From positions 1 through 33,905 of the forward strand of contig JALLBK010000734.1 of the NCBI GenBank assembly GCA_036940085.1: a stretch of 33,905 bases of DNA. Reading direction: 5' to 3'. The DNA is from Discostella pseudostelligera (taxonomy: Eukaryota; Bacillariophyta; Thalassiosirophyceae; Thalassiosirales; Thalassiosiraceae). Both the position numbers and the translations under genes were made by a program. Each line of letters begins with the position of its first letter. Within the stretch, counting starts at the first letter, position 1. Shown in pieces: positions 18,926-30,026 of this stretch. Under the pieces are notes generated by a model. The model made no database searches. It was given only the letters and a program-made list of their open reading frames with translations, and was not told the origin of the DNA.

Positions 18926-20152
18926 TCATTTATGTTCGCTACGGTCTTCGACTCCTCCCCCAAGTTTGATCAAGTATGCAATCAAGCTCATATCGACACA
19001 AGTCTCGTCGGAACTACGTTTCCAAACCTTGCAGCATTTGCGCGCAGCTCGTAGGCCTCCAGTGCTACCACCATTAACACCGTCGCTGCCATCCTCTCCC
19101 TCTGACGAGTGCACTCCATTGTCGGTTCTTAACATTAATTTTGTTTCATCTTCCTTTATCCCAAGTAAGTCATCCTTCGTCGACTCTATTATTATTGGAA
19201 CTATTTTCTGTTTTCTGTGCAGTTCCATGGACAGCATGTGAAATACCTCTGTGACACCTTGCACAATATCATACTCCATGTCGTTGGCAGCACTGTCCTG
19301 CTCCTCCTCGTCCACGTCGCCTTCTACACCGGAACAATATTCCAGATGAAACTGCCAGAGATTCTCCACGATCCTGCCCACTGCCTCTTGACACTCGGCC
19401 AATTGTGAAATGTGCCTGCGTAATTCTAACAGCATCTTTTCATGCTGCATTAAATCGTTGGACAATGCGAGTTGAATGTCATCAATGTGGAGATGGACCG
19501 ATGAGTACGGTGTCTCCTTGGGTTTTCCTAAGAAACCACAGTTCTTCCAGTGGGCATCGTTGTTTCGATACATACTGTCATCACTGTCGTCGGCTTGCGG
19601 ATTCGTGCCTCGCTGGTTGGATGATGCATCAGACGATGAAGATTGTGATGAAGCCAAATGAAGCAACTTCCATTCTATCGGCAACCTCCCTCGAATTCTG
19701 ACAATATTTTCTATGACTGATAGCATTTTATCATCCGTATCTAACCAACTGTGTTGAACCTTATCGTTGAATGACCGCAGTAATTGAAAATATCGCTTCT
19801 TGTCGGTGGTCCTACTCTTTGATTTCGTGCATTGTCCAAGTCTCGTTGAGGAAGTCGTTGTTGACACTGATGCTGAAGTAGGTGTACTGTCGACTGTAGC
19901 ATCATCGCCGCTTGCTCTTGCACTGCCAGTATAATCACCGAATGATTGTCTCCCCTTCTTTTTCTTTTTCTGTTTCTTCTTTTTACCTTGGGTAGATGCA
20001 TCTTGATGAGATGAGGATGGGTCACTATTGCTTTCGTCAGCAGTAGATTTCATCTTACCCGAAAGCATGAATGATTCAAACTCTTGGCGCATCCTTGCCA
20101 AATTTGCATCGTCGTCGACATCGGTATGGTCGCTGATGGTTCTATCTGTCAT
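18926..20152 (-). CDS. charged helical protein of unknown function (408 aa)
   Basis: The uninterrupted frame starts at ATG 20152 (MTDRTISDHTDVDDDANLAR). It holds a MRQEFESFMLSGKMK helix, a Lys-rich block (GKKKKQKKKKKGRQ, a likely NLS), then YFQLLRSFNDKVQHSW and ENIVRIRGRLPIEWKLLHL. A predicted coiled coil (LMQHEKMLLELRRHISQLAECQEAVGRIVENLW) is followed by acidic Asp/Glu/Ser linkers and a C-terminal helical piece, RAARKCCKVWKRSSDE. There is no TM segment and no known catalytic motif. The structured blocks separated by low-complexity linkers suggest a real nuclear or cytosolic protein, but I do not recognise it. Confidence 0.75.
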   Translation of the reverse strand: MTDRTISDHTDVDDDANLARMRQEFESFMLSGKMKSTADESNSDPSSSHQDASTQGKKKKQKKKKKGRQSFGDYTGSARASGDDATVDSTPTSASVSTTTSSTRLGQCTKSKSRTTDKKRYFQLLRSFNDKVQHSWLDTDDKMLSVIENIVRIRGRLPIEWKLLHLASSQSSSSDASSNQRGTNPQADDSDDSMYRNNDAHWKNCGFLGKPKETPYSSVHLHIDDIQLALSNDLMQHEKMLLELRRHISQLAECQEAVGRIVENLWQFHLEYCSGVEGDVDEEEQDSAANDMEYDIVQGVTEVFHMLSMELHRKQKIVPIIIESTKDDLLGIKEDETKLMLRTDNGVHSSEGEDGSDGVNGGSTGGLRAARKCCKVWKRSSDETCVDMSLIAYLIKLGGGVEDRSEHK

Positions 20153-20288
20153 GTTGCAGTATACTTCTTTCTATGTCACTTTGGCTGTTGTTGCTGCTGC
20201 AATTATCCCTACGACCTTCACCAACCACTACCTGCTGCTGCTGCTATTACTATTCCTCCCCCCTCCCTCACCTCACCGCCCACCCTCC

Positions 20289-20913
20289 TTACTTCTTCGA
20301 GTCCATATACTCCTTTCGTAACTTACTCTCACTATCCACAATAGCCTGGGGCTTTTCTTGACTAAATAAATCGTGTCCTGCCTTTGTATCCTTGAGAAAG
20401 ACTGGAATGGCACACAGCCCCAATAATATGGATGTGCCCACGAAGGCTTGTACGTTGGTTCCACCTGGTATTTTTTGCACTAAGATTGGTGGATGTTATT
20501 GATGAAAATGAAGATAGGAAGAGAACGGGGAGTGAGCGAGACCGTAAGTTCGAGAAAAGCAATTTTTGAGAGAGAGACGACAACGACATCGACAATTCAT
20601 CACCTGAAGTTGATGATGGTACATCATGATCATGGTCATGGGAACGACGATGACGTCGCTACTCGGACTTACGCAATTGGCGGATCATAATATTTTGTTC
20701 GTCAAGGCGCTCGCGGAAATGAAGCTTGTGACGGGAGACGTCGCTATCGATAGATAGGGAGGAAGGCTGGACGGTGCTGGTAGGAGCGCAAGCTAGCTGA
20801 TGATGAGTAGTAGTAGTGGTATGGGTGCGGAGTGCGGAGCAGCCAGCATGGTGAATGGTGTTTGGTGTTGGTAGGCGAGGTGGGGGTGGGGATGGAGGAC
20901 TTCTTCCCGCCAT
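20289..20913 (-). CDS. small single-TM protein, two exons
   Basis: Exon 2 (20479-20289) encodes LQKIPGGTNVQAF, then a TM segment (VGTSILLGLCAIPVFL) and a charged tail (KDTKAGHDLFSQEKPQAIVD...). Exon 1 ends at 20673 with donor GTAAGT; the joined reading is FRERLDEQNIMIRQL-LQKIPGG. The start is uncertain: ATGs at 20958 and 20913 are in frame but lead through a Pro/Thr/His-rich stretch, and a short version could start at the internal ATG in NIMIRQ. A 65- to 75-residue one-TM protein with this layout resembles small mitochondrial inner-membrane subunits; this is a guess. It lies 136 bp upstream of the neighbouring minus-strand gene. Confidence 0.6.
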
Positions 20914-21029
20914 TTTCGTTGCCAAATTTCTTCCCGATATCGCCTTTGTCATCGCCAAAATATTGCCATGTCACCAAGAAAAGAATTGGCGAAAATATCT
21001 CCACATCGACAGTGTGCACGTGGCACGGG

Positions 21030-21118
21030 CAAGACATGAAAGTTGAGCAATGTTGGCGATTTATTGTACTGTATCATCGTAGTCACTATCGCTGAATATT
21101 CTCAACTTTCATGTCTTG
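21030..21118. repeat. 89-bp inverted repeat (perfect 18-bp arms)
   Basis: CAAGACATGAAAGTTGAG at 21030-21047 is the exact reverse complement of 21101-21118. The 53-bp loop begins TGTTGGCGAT and ends ATCGCTGAATA, so pairing continues imperfectly inward (GCGAT/ATCGC). It lies between divergent genes, 67 bp before the ATG at 21185. It could be a short MITE, a cruciform or hairpin, or paired regulatory sites. Confidence 0.85.
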
Positions 21119-21184
21119 TCAACGACATCTGCAGACCTTGCATAACTATTTTCATACCATCATCATGACCAAATCAATTCCATA

Positions 21185-23697
21185 ATGAGTGGAGTCAGCT
21201 CACCATCATTTGCCTCCCCTGTGTCGGTGGCACCATTCCCCACCTATGCGCCATCATTTCTACCGTCGGCGGCACCCTCCGTCGAAGACTTTGATTTTGT
21301 GGAGGGATCACTAGTGACACAAATGTACATTAATGAAGAGCGAACTATGAGTACTATTGAGAATGAATTGTTCGTCGGGTTAGTTATCTTCATTTCCATT
21401 GTTTTGCCCCTTGCTAAATTGAATCGATTGGTTGGTCGACACTCATAATTCTTATGCTTCCTCCTCAATTTGCGTACATCAGAATAATGGAAGGACACAC
21501 CGAATCCATTGGTGAAAATGTGACATCACCATTCATCAAATCCACTTGTACCATACTGGATCAAATACTAGGAACAACAGAAGATTCATTTGTGCTACAG
21601 GTCTCCTACCACATGAACTACACTACTCATTATGGATATGATGTGCAGGAATATCCGGAACTATTCCGTACTTACATGAATGAACAAAATGCAACGACGC
21701 TTGAGAAATTTGTTGATTTGATTGATATTACCAATTGGACGTATATCCAAGAGATGGGGACGACAGTGTCGGTTACGGAGGATGTTTTGGAATCGATGTC
21801 TACCGATGCACCACTGTCGACAGCACAACCTACTACTATTTTCGCTGTTGTAGGAGTAGGTTCAAAGCCACCCGCTGGAATGCCTTCGGATCCCACTCAA
21901 TTGACTTCGTCATCGACGGAAAATAATTCATCGGACAATGATTCGTCATCGAGTATCAGCAGTAAGGGAAGAGCTACACTCATTGGAGTTTTATTGGGCT
22001 TTAGCATTGTCATTTTAGTTACGGTTGTGGCTGTGTTTGTTCGAGTTTATCAAAAGAAGCAGCGGCAGAATCCGCATAGTGAGGAAGCAGACGGAGTGGT
22101 TGTGACAACCGAAGTAGATGATGGGATGCTGGAACAACATGAGATAGAGTATCGCATCGAAAAGGACGGTGCAGCAGCAGCGGCGGCAGTCAATACTACA
22201 ACCCTTTTAGATCAGCCCTCACTGGAAGAAATTCCTCCATCAACTCCAATACATCTTGAAAAGGACAATATGACCGGGGACGATGATAGTACTATCGTGA
22301 ATGATGTCATCTTCTCTTTTGCACTCCCAATTGACGTAAGTGATGCCGAGAAAGGAATTATTACGGCTCTGGATACACCAACTGATATGATGGCAGATGG
22401 AGATGTTCATCATGATAGATTCTCTTCGGGACTTTCTCCAGTGTCATTCTTGGCTGAAACAGAAAGTATAGATGGTATTGTCGGTGTTGGCATTCATGAC
22501 GAAGGGATGGCGTCGTTGGGAGTTCCACTGACCTGCAGCGATACTGAGCGGGGCACTGTAACCTCCTCTCTGGAGTCGGTACCAATGTCGCAATATCATC
22601 GAGTTACTGATACCTCTCTGGAATTATCAATGTCGCATCACCAGTCTAGTAGTGACGTTGGAAATAGTGTGACATTTGCTCCGGATTTGACTCAAACCGT
22701 TGTTTTGGAACAAGTCGATGAATCAAAATTTCCATTAGATGCAATCAATTCATATGAATCCGGAGATTCAGAGGAGGTTACGTCTCCGCAACTTGATCGA
22801 GGGACATTTGAAGGGGCGAATTTAATGGCGATTCGATCAGATTCTTTAAGCACAGAGTCTCACGACGACGATTCGCTGCCTTCGCAAGCATCGACGGGGA
22901 ACGTAGTGGATGAATTTGACAAATACAGAGATCAACTATTAGATGTACTGAAAGATGAAGTGGAGTCGACCGTGGATAACGTACACGTGCCGTTACGATT
23001 GGCAATTGAACAAATTTTCACGGACACCAGCGAACAAGGTGCAGCACCGCCGTTGGATCTTTCCTGGATTGGAGGGGAAGATTTGGGATCCATCGAGGCT
23101 AGTTGCCTTTGTCAGGCATGTGCGTGGGAGCAAAATGACAGTTTTGCTACTGGGTATGTGGTAATTGTGTTTGTTCACTCAGGTTTGATTGTTGAGACCT
23201 CTGACAACTCTTATTCCAAACTTTACAGGCAAGGTTTCTTTGAAGATATGCTTAACAAAATTGTCCTCATTGTTCATCATGGTCTGCTTACACCACATGA
23301 TGGAGCTCGCATTCTCCATGGATGTGCATCGATTGTCGGTTTATCACTACTAAAGGAATTGCCAAACAACACTGTGGTTATTCAGGGATTGATAACTACG
23401 AACGAGCTGGCACACGGACACCATTTACTTGTCAGTGCCTTCGAACAGTTTGGAGAAATTGTGGATGCTTCAATTGCACCTCAGAACCGAGGATTTGGTA
23501 AATGAGAATTTCTTCTTGCGTTGACATTTGCTCGCTCTACGTTATATTGCTCATCTTACTTGTTGCTCTTGCGTCGCTCCGCAGGATTTGTGCGGTTTGC
23601 AAACTCAGAGTCGATTGACAAAGTTCTGAATGAACACCGAGTGGCTGCAATTGAAATACAAGACGTTGGAGTTTCAATAACAACTCTATTGAGATAA
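21185..23697 (+). CDS. single-pass membrane protein with C-terminal RRM domain
   Basis: Four exons: 21185-21378, 21483-23153, 23229-23497 and 23585-23697, giving 748 residues; introns are 104, 75 and 87 bp. Residues 1-225 look extracellular or lumenal (Ser/Pro start, several N-x-S/T sites such as NVT, NYT, NAT, NWT), although no signal peptide is visible. A TM helix is at about 229-251 (TLIGVLLGFSIVILVTVVAVF). A ~370-residue acidic region follows, then a Cys-rich SCLCQACAWEQ, a helical block (QGFFEDMLNKIVLIVHHGLL) and an RRM at about 668-748. The RRM has RNP2 VVIQGL (671-676) and a textbook RNP1, RGFGFVRF (709-716). RRMs bind RNA or proteins; a membrane-anchored one is uncommon. RNP1 is split by the last intron, so an ORF reading misses it. 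Confidence 0.85.
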
Positions 23698-23791
23698 TGC
23701 ATATTGTACGAAGAGAACAAGATTTGGAACATTTCTTGGATGTACAGGCATTTCATGGAGGACCATTGTTTAATTGAACCGTCGTCCCTAC

Positions 23792-26700
23792 TTAACCGAT
23801 AAATCCCGCGAACCCACTACTTCCTCCTCCTAGTAATTGGCCACCACCAGAGTTTCTACTTTCACGCTTATGAAAACCGGAGATCCTATTATTTCGACCC
23901 GCAACCTGATCACGTCTCCCGGCAAGTCGAGGCGTATCGTCACTGCTTGCGAGTTTTGCTTTCTTCGGAGCCTTGTCTGTTCCCTGCTCTAAAATTGGTT
24001 TTGATTCTTGTTCCGGTGTTGATTTCATGTCAAGTAGAGGAACCTCTTCCATCCGACCATCAATTTCATCAAGGTCTAAGTGAAAACTCGGTGGCGGCGG
24101 CTGTTGATCGCCACCACAACCTCCTTCAGTGTCAAAGACAACATCGTCTTGCTTGTCGTCAAATTCGTCCTCGTAATCATCATCTGTTCCGCCAAACAGC
24201 ATTCGAAGGACATTGGCCCCACTCTCCAGCGCTGTTCGGCATCACAATATTGAGGATCGAACGTAACATAATATATTTAGAAAGGACAACTGTATGAAAC
24301 ATTCGTGGCAGCGACAAATCACCAGTCTCCTCACCTATTTGTACATCTCTCATGTCACTGAATTTGCCACGGACCAGAGAGATCCCTTTTTCGTCGTCGA
24401 CGCCATATACTTTGATATCAGGTAGCCACGATACGTCTAGTTTTGAACAATCAACAAGTTTGTGACTTTCTTCTTCGTCTCCGGAGCCGCAGCGGGCAAT
24501 ACCAACGTACAGATCATGATTCAGAAATCGTCGTGCAACACCGGGCAACGACGATTTTATTGCATCCACAATTTCGGAATCACCATCGTCGTCTCCGATA
24601 CCGTTCAAATATGCGACTATGGACACGTTAGCTATGAAAGTTGTGTCTGAGAAGTCCCCTCTCGTCATTCTATGGACCAAATGATTGTTTTGCCATAACC
24701 TCTTCCCTGCCCTTGCAAAAGCGATAAAATTATGAGGGTAAAATTGTCGACTATCGCCATCTGGAACGTCTGAATAGAAGTGTTTGAACTGTGCGTTCTC
24801 AATCATAACAGTTTGATCTGGATAGACTGCAACGAGATTTCCATTCTCATCTTGTCCTCGCCCTGGTATCGTCTCAATGATGACATGCACATTCGGTGTC
24901 TCCCTTCGTTTGAACTGTGCGCAAATAGGATCGGATGACACGCCAGTAGGATCATTCTTATCGGGTTCTTTGTAGAGACCACAACCATAGGCTCCAACCT
25001 TAATGTTTTCATGGTTTAGCAAATGCCTGGCAGCCAGGTCTATCATTCCAACGACGGACCGGCTCATTCCGCAGCGAGCACTGTACATTAATGTAACCCA
25101 TATCTGAACTGACGGCTCAATCTCTTCCTCAAGAGAGGTGTCATTCAGTAATGTCGGGTTGACATGAGAGGCTACATTGAGAATGTAACGATCTCCACTA
25201 TGCATTTCGCCCTCCGTTTCGTTGCTGTTCAATTTGGTCCAATGAAATGGCAAAAGCTCCACCACCGATTGAGATCGAGCAAACAGTTGAGAACTAGACT
25301 CTGCCTCCGTCCGGAACTTCTCTTTTTCTGCTTCATTAGCGCTCTTCAATCCTTGATAGGCATTCTGCAACAGTACAAATATTCTTTCGAACAACTCTTT
25401 CTTTGTATCCGATGGATAGCGCTGTATATGTTTGTCAGGATGGAAGCTGCGACTGAGTTCACGAAATCTGGACTTGACATCCATTTTCGATGCGTCTCGT
25501 TCCACATCCAGTAGGTCCCATGGAGGGAGCTGCTCGAGATAGTCGATGCCAATTCGTTCTGTCATTCTCACCAACCATTCAGCATGTTCATCAATGTCGT
25601 CACTAGTATCCGAGACGCTGCCATCTGTTGCTCCCTCTCTCGTTGCTGCTGTTGTGACTGGCTTGAATTGCCACATTGAAAATTCTTGCATGTAAAACGT
25701 AGGTTTAGATGCATGTGAATGCACTTCTGCCCTACATCAATGAATTGTGTATCCATACGATATAACATGGACGAGAGATATGTGTGGATGAGAGTGACAT
25801 CGCTTGCATGCTGAATTGCAATCTCAACTCAAGCAAAACTCACGTGGAATACTCCTTTTCACCAAAATTTCCACTCGCCAAATACGAGTATCCATGATCA
25901 TAGGGTGTCCCATCCCAATTAACCCTCCCATCATCATTTTTCGCTCGTACTTTCAGATAAAAGTAATCGCCGCTACCATCAAATGAATCATCGTCGAACA
26001 CTTGTGTAACATTAAAGAAAGGACTAGAGACATCCAATGCCTTGGATAAATCCATCTGAGTCAATGGATGTGTAATCACAACAAAATGGTTCTTCTTTCC
26101 ATTACTATCACCGACAATTTCCTCATCTCCCATGGGCTTGATTGCAAATTCCTGTTCCTTCCTTCCACTTCGACATTTCTTTAATTCAACTCGAATAACT
26201 TTGGATATTATACTCGGATCATCGGTAGCAACGGCGAATTTATGTCCAGGCTGATATAGGTTGGTTAAATCTCCCACATTGTCTTGGTTATATGTGATTC
26301 TCATGGGACCGCATGGCTTTTGTACTTGTACGAAATAATGAAATTGTTGATATTGATGTTGTAGCTGCTGCTGATCATGTTGATATTGCTGTTGTTGCTG
26401 ATTCGTTACTTCAATCTTGACAATCTGTAAGGAGGGACAAAAATCAAAGTGCCCAAACCCCGACACCTTGGCATAATCTCCCACTTGCAGACGTGGTTTG
26501 TTTTGTCGGTACCCACCGCCACAGACACAACATGCTTCATTGGCAGTATACTGAGTTTGTGATATTTGACCGTATTCAGCGCACCATCCATTGTGGGTGG
26601 TGTAGGCCTCACATCCATTGGTGCCATCGAACCAGTTGTAATAGTCAGTGCATAATGCTGGTCTAGAAGTATCACTGTTGTTGTCATCATTATCATCCTC

Positions 26701-26964
26701 GCCACCACTCGATGCTTGAATGTGAATACAGCGACGTGGGCTGGACAATGTGGCAATTTGAAAGGTATCACACGAGGAGAACTTGCCATTGAACAGGAGC
26801 TCTGATGATTGGCAGGTGGAGGATGCTGAGATCGTCGTCGCATCCTCTGCATCCAGAACTGTGGCTTCCCCAGATGCATCGATCGTCACGGCGGAACCGT
26901 GAATCAACGCAGCTGAAATCAGAAGCAGAGTTATCAGCCGATGGTTCGTCATTGTCATCATCAT
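23792..26964 (-). CDS. ER-type DnaJ protein with CCVCGGG module and thioredoxin-like region
   Basis: Three exons: 26964-25844, 25731-24335 and 24231-23792, giving 985 residues with frame kept at both junctions. A signal peptide is at 1-24 (LITLLLISAALIHGSA). A Cys-rich module with YYNWFDGTNGC, GWCAEYG and CCVCGGG lies at about 105-151, a pattern common in secreted diatom proteins. A Gln-rich linker and a β-rich region follow. The J domain is at about 444-514 with HPD at 471-473, the signature that stimulates Hsp70 (BiP). A thioredoxin-like part starts at about 580, where YSARCGMS replaces the usual CxxC (second Cys absent). The C-terminal tail is charged and Gly-rich, with no KDEL. The layout recalls ERdj5/DNAJC10 or DNAJC16. 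The first intron (GTGAGT...GATGTAG) links what otherwise look like two genes. Confidence 0.82.
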
Positions 26965-27188
26965 TATCTCTCGCCTACACCAACCACCGCTATGACCTGG
27001 GTGGCAGAGAAGGGAGAGGAAGGGACGTAGTCGGTGTGTGGTGGTCGGGGTCGTCGGCATAGGGCGTATCTAAATTGCATCGGCATCGGCACATGAACAT
27101 GCATCATCGTCGTCCACCACCATCGTCGTCGTCGTCGTCGATCCGTCGAACCAGCCAATAACAACACCGACTCTGACTCTGACACACC

Positions 27189-29053
27189 ATGACCATGGCC
27201 ATCAACGTCGTAATAGCCACAGGCGCGGTCATTACCGTGGCTTCACTAACAGAATCAACTACAGTAGCATCATCATCATCGCTGTGCTACCACCGCGGTG
27301 ACAAGGCGATGTATTTTGTGGGCTTTGTTTGTAATCGACTGGCAGCATCACCATCGCCATCGTCTGGAGCTCGTCGGCGCCGCCACCGATGTCGTCAACA
27401 ACTTCTGCTATCATCATCATTGCCGTCATTGTCTTCTTCGTCCACACATCAAGTTTGTTTCCATAATCATGCATCATGCTTTGTCACTAATAGCATGGAG
27501 AGAAATTCGCATCTCTCATCGGGAATGAATCTATCGCCATCATGTCATTGTCAGACGACCTCGACAGCCTTCTACCAACATCCATTGGCAATCCAACAAA
27601 TCATCCATCGACTTAGAAAAATTACATCGCACTCTGTTGAATGCATCAAGTGGATTTCACTCATTCCAAAGATGATTTCATCTTTATGCACTACAGTTTT
27701 GTTGTCATTGACATTCTGGCTGGGAATGACCCAGTCTTCTGGGGCGACGGGGAATACTTCTGCGCAATACACTGCTCGGTCATCGTCAACTTCATTATTA
27801 GCTCCATCTTCATCATTGAGCGCATCTACTACTACTTCTACTGCAGATAATGCTCCAACGCGAATACAAACAAATGAAAGACGATCGGAGCCATATTCAA
27901 TATCATCCTATCCCCGAAGTAGAACAAAGGTAGAATATCGTCAATTCACCCAAGGACGATTACAAAACAGATTAGGAAGAAGACTCGGCAAAACCAAATA
28001 CACTAAAAACCATGAAGCAGCAGTACAACGAATATCATTGTTTGTACTCTCCGCTACCATGGCCGCCAGTACCTATCGCGCTACACACCTTCGTACTACT
28101 ACCGGATCATCGAAACCAGTGAGGAGTGTCACGCCGTTTGGTATTATTCGGAATCAATCTCCGTTGGGGAATGGAGTATCGGTCATTCGTGTTAGTATGG
28201 CATTGGAATTTGATAATGCACAAACTTTTGCCAGTAGTGGTAGGAACAACAATCGCGATGATGAGGATGTTGAAGATGATGCTATGATACTACTAAAACG
28301 ATTGTATTTGGAGGAGAGGGAACTGTATACGAAGATTGCAATGTTGGCGAAGCAGCAGTTGGAGATGAAGCAACGACAATCACAGCCGAAGGAGGGTAGT
28401 ATTGGTAAGAGCATGAATACAAACAATCTTAAGCAGAAGGCTCTTGTGGATTATGTATCAAATGGTGAGAGAAAGTGTTTCTGCGCACCCAGGTTGATCT
28501 ACCTCATCGTATCACTTACCGCATACTATGTTCCACTTCTGCTCAATGACAAAATTAATGCTATGCAGTGGCATCCACATTCCTTCCGTTCCAAAAATAT
28601 ATTCGATACGGATCCCTGGATTCAGTACGTGTACCATTTGTGGAAGATGCCGTACGAGAATTTCGCCAGGTTGCCAAAGAGGATCGAGCACTGTACAACG
28701 ATAGCAGACAACAACTATTGCGAAAGGAGCAGCAGTACCACTCAACAATGAAAAAAGGAAAAGGAGAAACATCATATATTGTTGCTACAATCTTGCTGGC
28801 TATTAAAGGCGATCACACTACCGTACCATTACCAATGTTGGGGGTACTACGACAACGTGATATGTCACGGGCATTACTGCGCATCGCAATGGATGCAAAA
28901 GTGCAAGACTGTTTGATTGCATCGGAAGTGATGGTGGTACCAGATATGCAATTGAGTTCTATTGCCGGGGTTGAGAAGACAAAGAAATGGAGAACATTGT
29001 TGACAAAAGCGGAAGTCTTGACAGCATTCCCCAATTTGATTCCGCTCACGTGA
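27189..29053 (+). CDS. DUF1517 family protein, probably plastid/thylakoid
   Basis: Exons 27189-28464 and 28569-29053 join to 586 residues (intron 104 bp, GTGAGA...GCAG). The C-terminal half follows DUF1517: GVSVIRVSMALEFDN, LLKRLYLEERELY, VEDAVREFRQVAKEDRALYN, TSYIVATILLAIKGD, MSRALLRIAMDAKVQDCLIASEVM, and LTKAEVLTAFPNLIPL. Members occur in cyanobacteria and plastids; plant homologues are thylakoid proteins such as FLAP1, linked to light acclimation. The first ~190 residues are low complexity and end in a hydrophobic segment (ISSLCTTVLLSLTFWLG) followed by a Gly/Ser/Thr stretch, as in the plant proteins. No clear ASAFAP motif is seen, so plastid targeting is inferred from the family. The start may be 27189 or 27195. 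Confidence 0.78.
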
Positions 29054-29136
29054 GATCTATTCGGATGCAGGTGCATTGAATACTGCGATCATCGTTCCCC
29101 ATGGAAGTAAAGAATAGTATACGCTTATTATCATTC

Positions 29137-29259
29137 GTTCTTTTCCTTTGATTTCATCATCTTAGAGTCGGCGAAATTGGTACCATAATTGCTGGCGNGT
29201 TCTTTTCCTTTGATTTCATCATCTTAGAGTCGGCGAAATTGGTACCATAATTGCTGGCG
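29137..29259. repeat. exact 61-bp direct duplication flanking one N
   Basis: 29137-29197 and 29199-29259 are identical (both start GTTCTTTTCCTTTG and end TTGCTGGCG), separated only by the N at 29198. This is the pattern left when two contigs with overlapping ends are abutted instead of merged. Confidence 0.95.
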
Positions 29260-29287
29260 AATACCAAACTATTACGAACCGTAAGTA

Positions 29288-29400
29288 CCAAATCGATCCA
29301 AAATCATTCGAACCATACCGAAATCTCACGAATCTCTACCCAAAATCTTACGATCGAGCCGAATCGATCCAAATCTGAAGAACCGTACCAAAATCGCAAA
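29288..29400. repeat. diverged copies of the 20-bp repeat family
   Basis: Units include AATCGATCCAAAATCATTCG (29291-29310), AACCATACCGAAATCTCACG (29311-29330), then CCCAAAATCTTACG, AATCGATCCAAATCTGAAG and AACCGTACCAAAATCGCAAA. They match the alternating GATCCAAAATCTTA and GTACCGAAATCTTA half units at 12881-12980. They end about 65 bp before the ATG at 29465. Confidence 0.75.
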
Positions 29401-29464
29401 TACCAAACAACAAGCAACGAACACCAACAACCAACAACACAGACAAAACGAGTACTGACGGACC

Positions 29465-30026
29465 ATGATGATGATACGTTCCCTAGCCCGCACCGGCAGT
29501 GCCCTACGCAGGGTTGTTGCCCCCGCCCCTCCTCAGCGGTAAGCTTTATTCATGATGCGATGGATAGAAGGAACGAATTATTTTGTTTCATTTCCCCCGT
29601 CGACCCCTCCGCCGCCAAACCGCCGTACCTTTTCTGATGACGGCTACGCGACGGCTGCCCACGGCGACGGCGGCATATTACCTTTTCCCATGGCTGCATA
29701 CTTTATTTTCTCAACCATCTATTTCTAACATTATCACTATATCCTCCCGCTTGTCCCTCCCTCACTTCACCAACAACTGAACATACCAAAGGCGAAACAT
29801 GGGCCACGGACCCTTCACCGACGCTATGCACGTCAAGAAGAATAAATTTGTCGAAGAGTGGAATGGTCGTCGTGAAATTACCGAACAAGCCTTTGAAGTG
29901 AATTTAAGTAATTTACCAGCCATTCTATTCTGTTGTGTATTGTTCCCCTATGGAATATACGCTTCGAGTAGGGCAGAATTGATGAGGAAGGGTGATCCCC
30001 GATACCAAAGGAGTGGACTATGTTGA
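29465..30026 (+). CDS. small mitochondrial membrane protein, two exons (102 aa)
   Basis: Exon 1 (29465-29538) encodes a clear mitochondrial presequence: ATG repeated, then IRSLARTGSALRRVV, Arg/Ala/Ser-rich without acidic residues. The intron is 29539-29791 (253 bp, GTAAGC...AAAG). Exon 2 continues RRNMGHGPFTDAMHVKKNKF, WNGRREITEQAFEVN, then one TM segment (LPAILFCCVLFPYGIYAS) and a charged end with GDPRYQ. Size and layout fit an accessory subunit of a respiratory complex, perhaps complex I, but I cannot assign which. Because exon 1 has only 74 bp, the gene is easy to miss. Confidence 0.75.

Larger units (their letters stand above)
29054..29464. other. intergenic region with assembly join and diverged repeats
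   Basis: It contains the 61-bp duplication around the N at 29198 and the degenerate 20-bp repeats at 29288-29400. No gene is supported. If the duplication is an artefact, the true spacing is about 62 bp shorter. Confidence 0.6.

Noticed and set aside
27118..27142. (CGT)n run as a functional element
   Set aside because: Ordinary trinucleotide microsatellite in a 5' flank; similar runs occur throughout the window.
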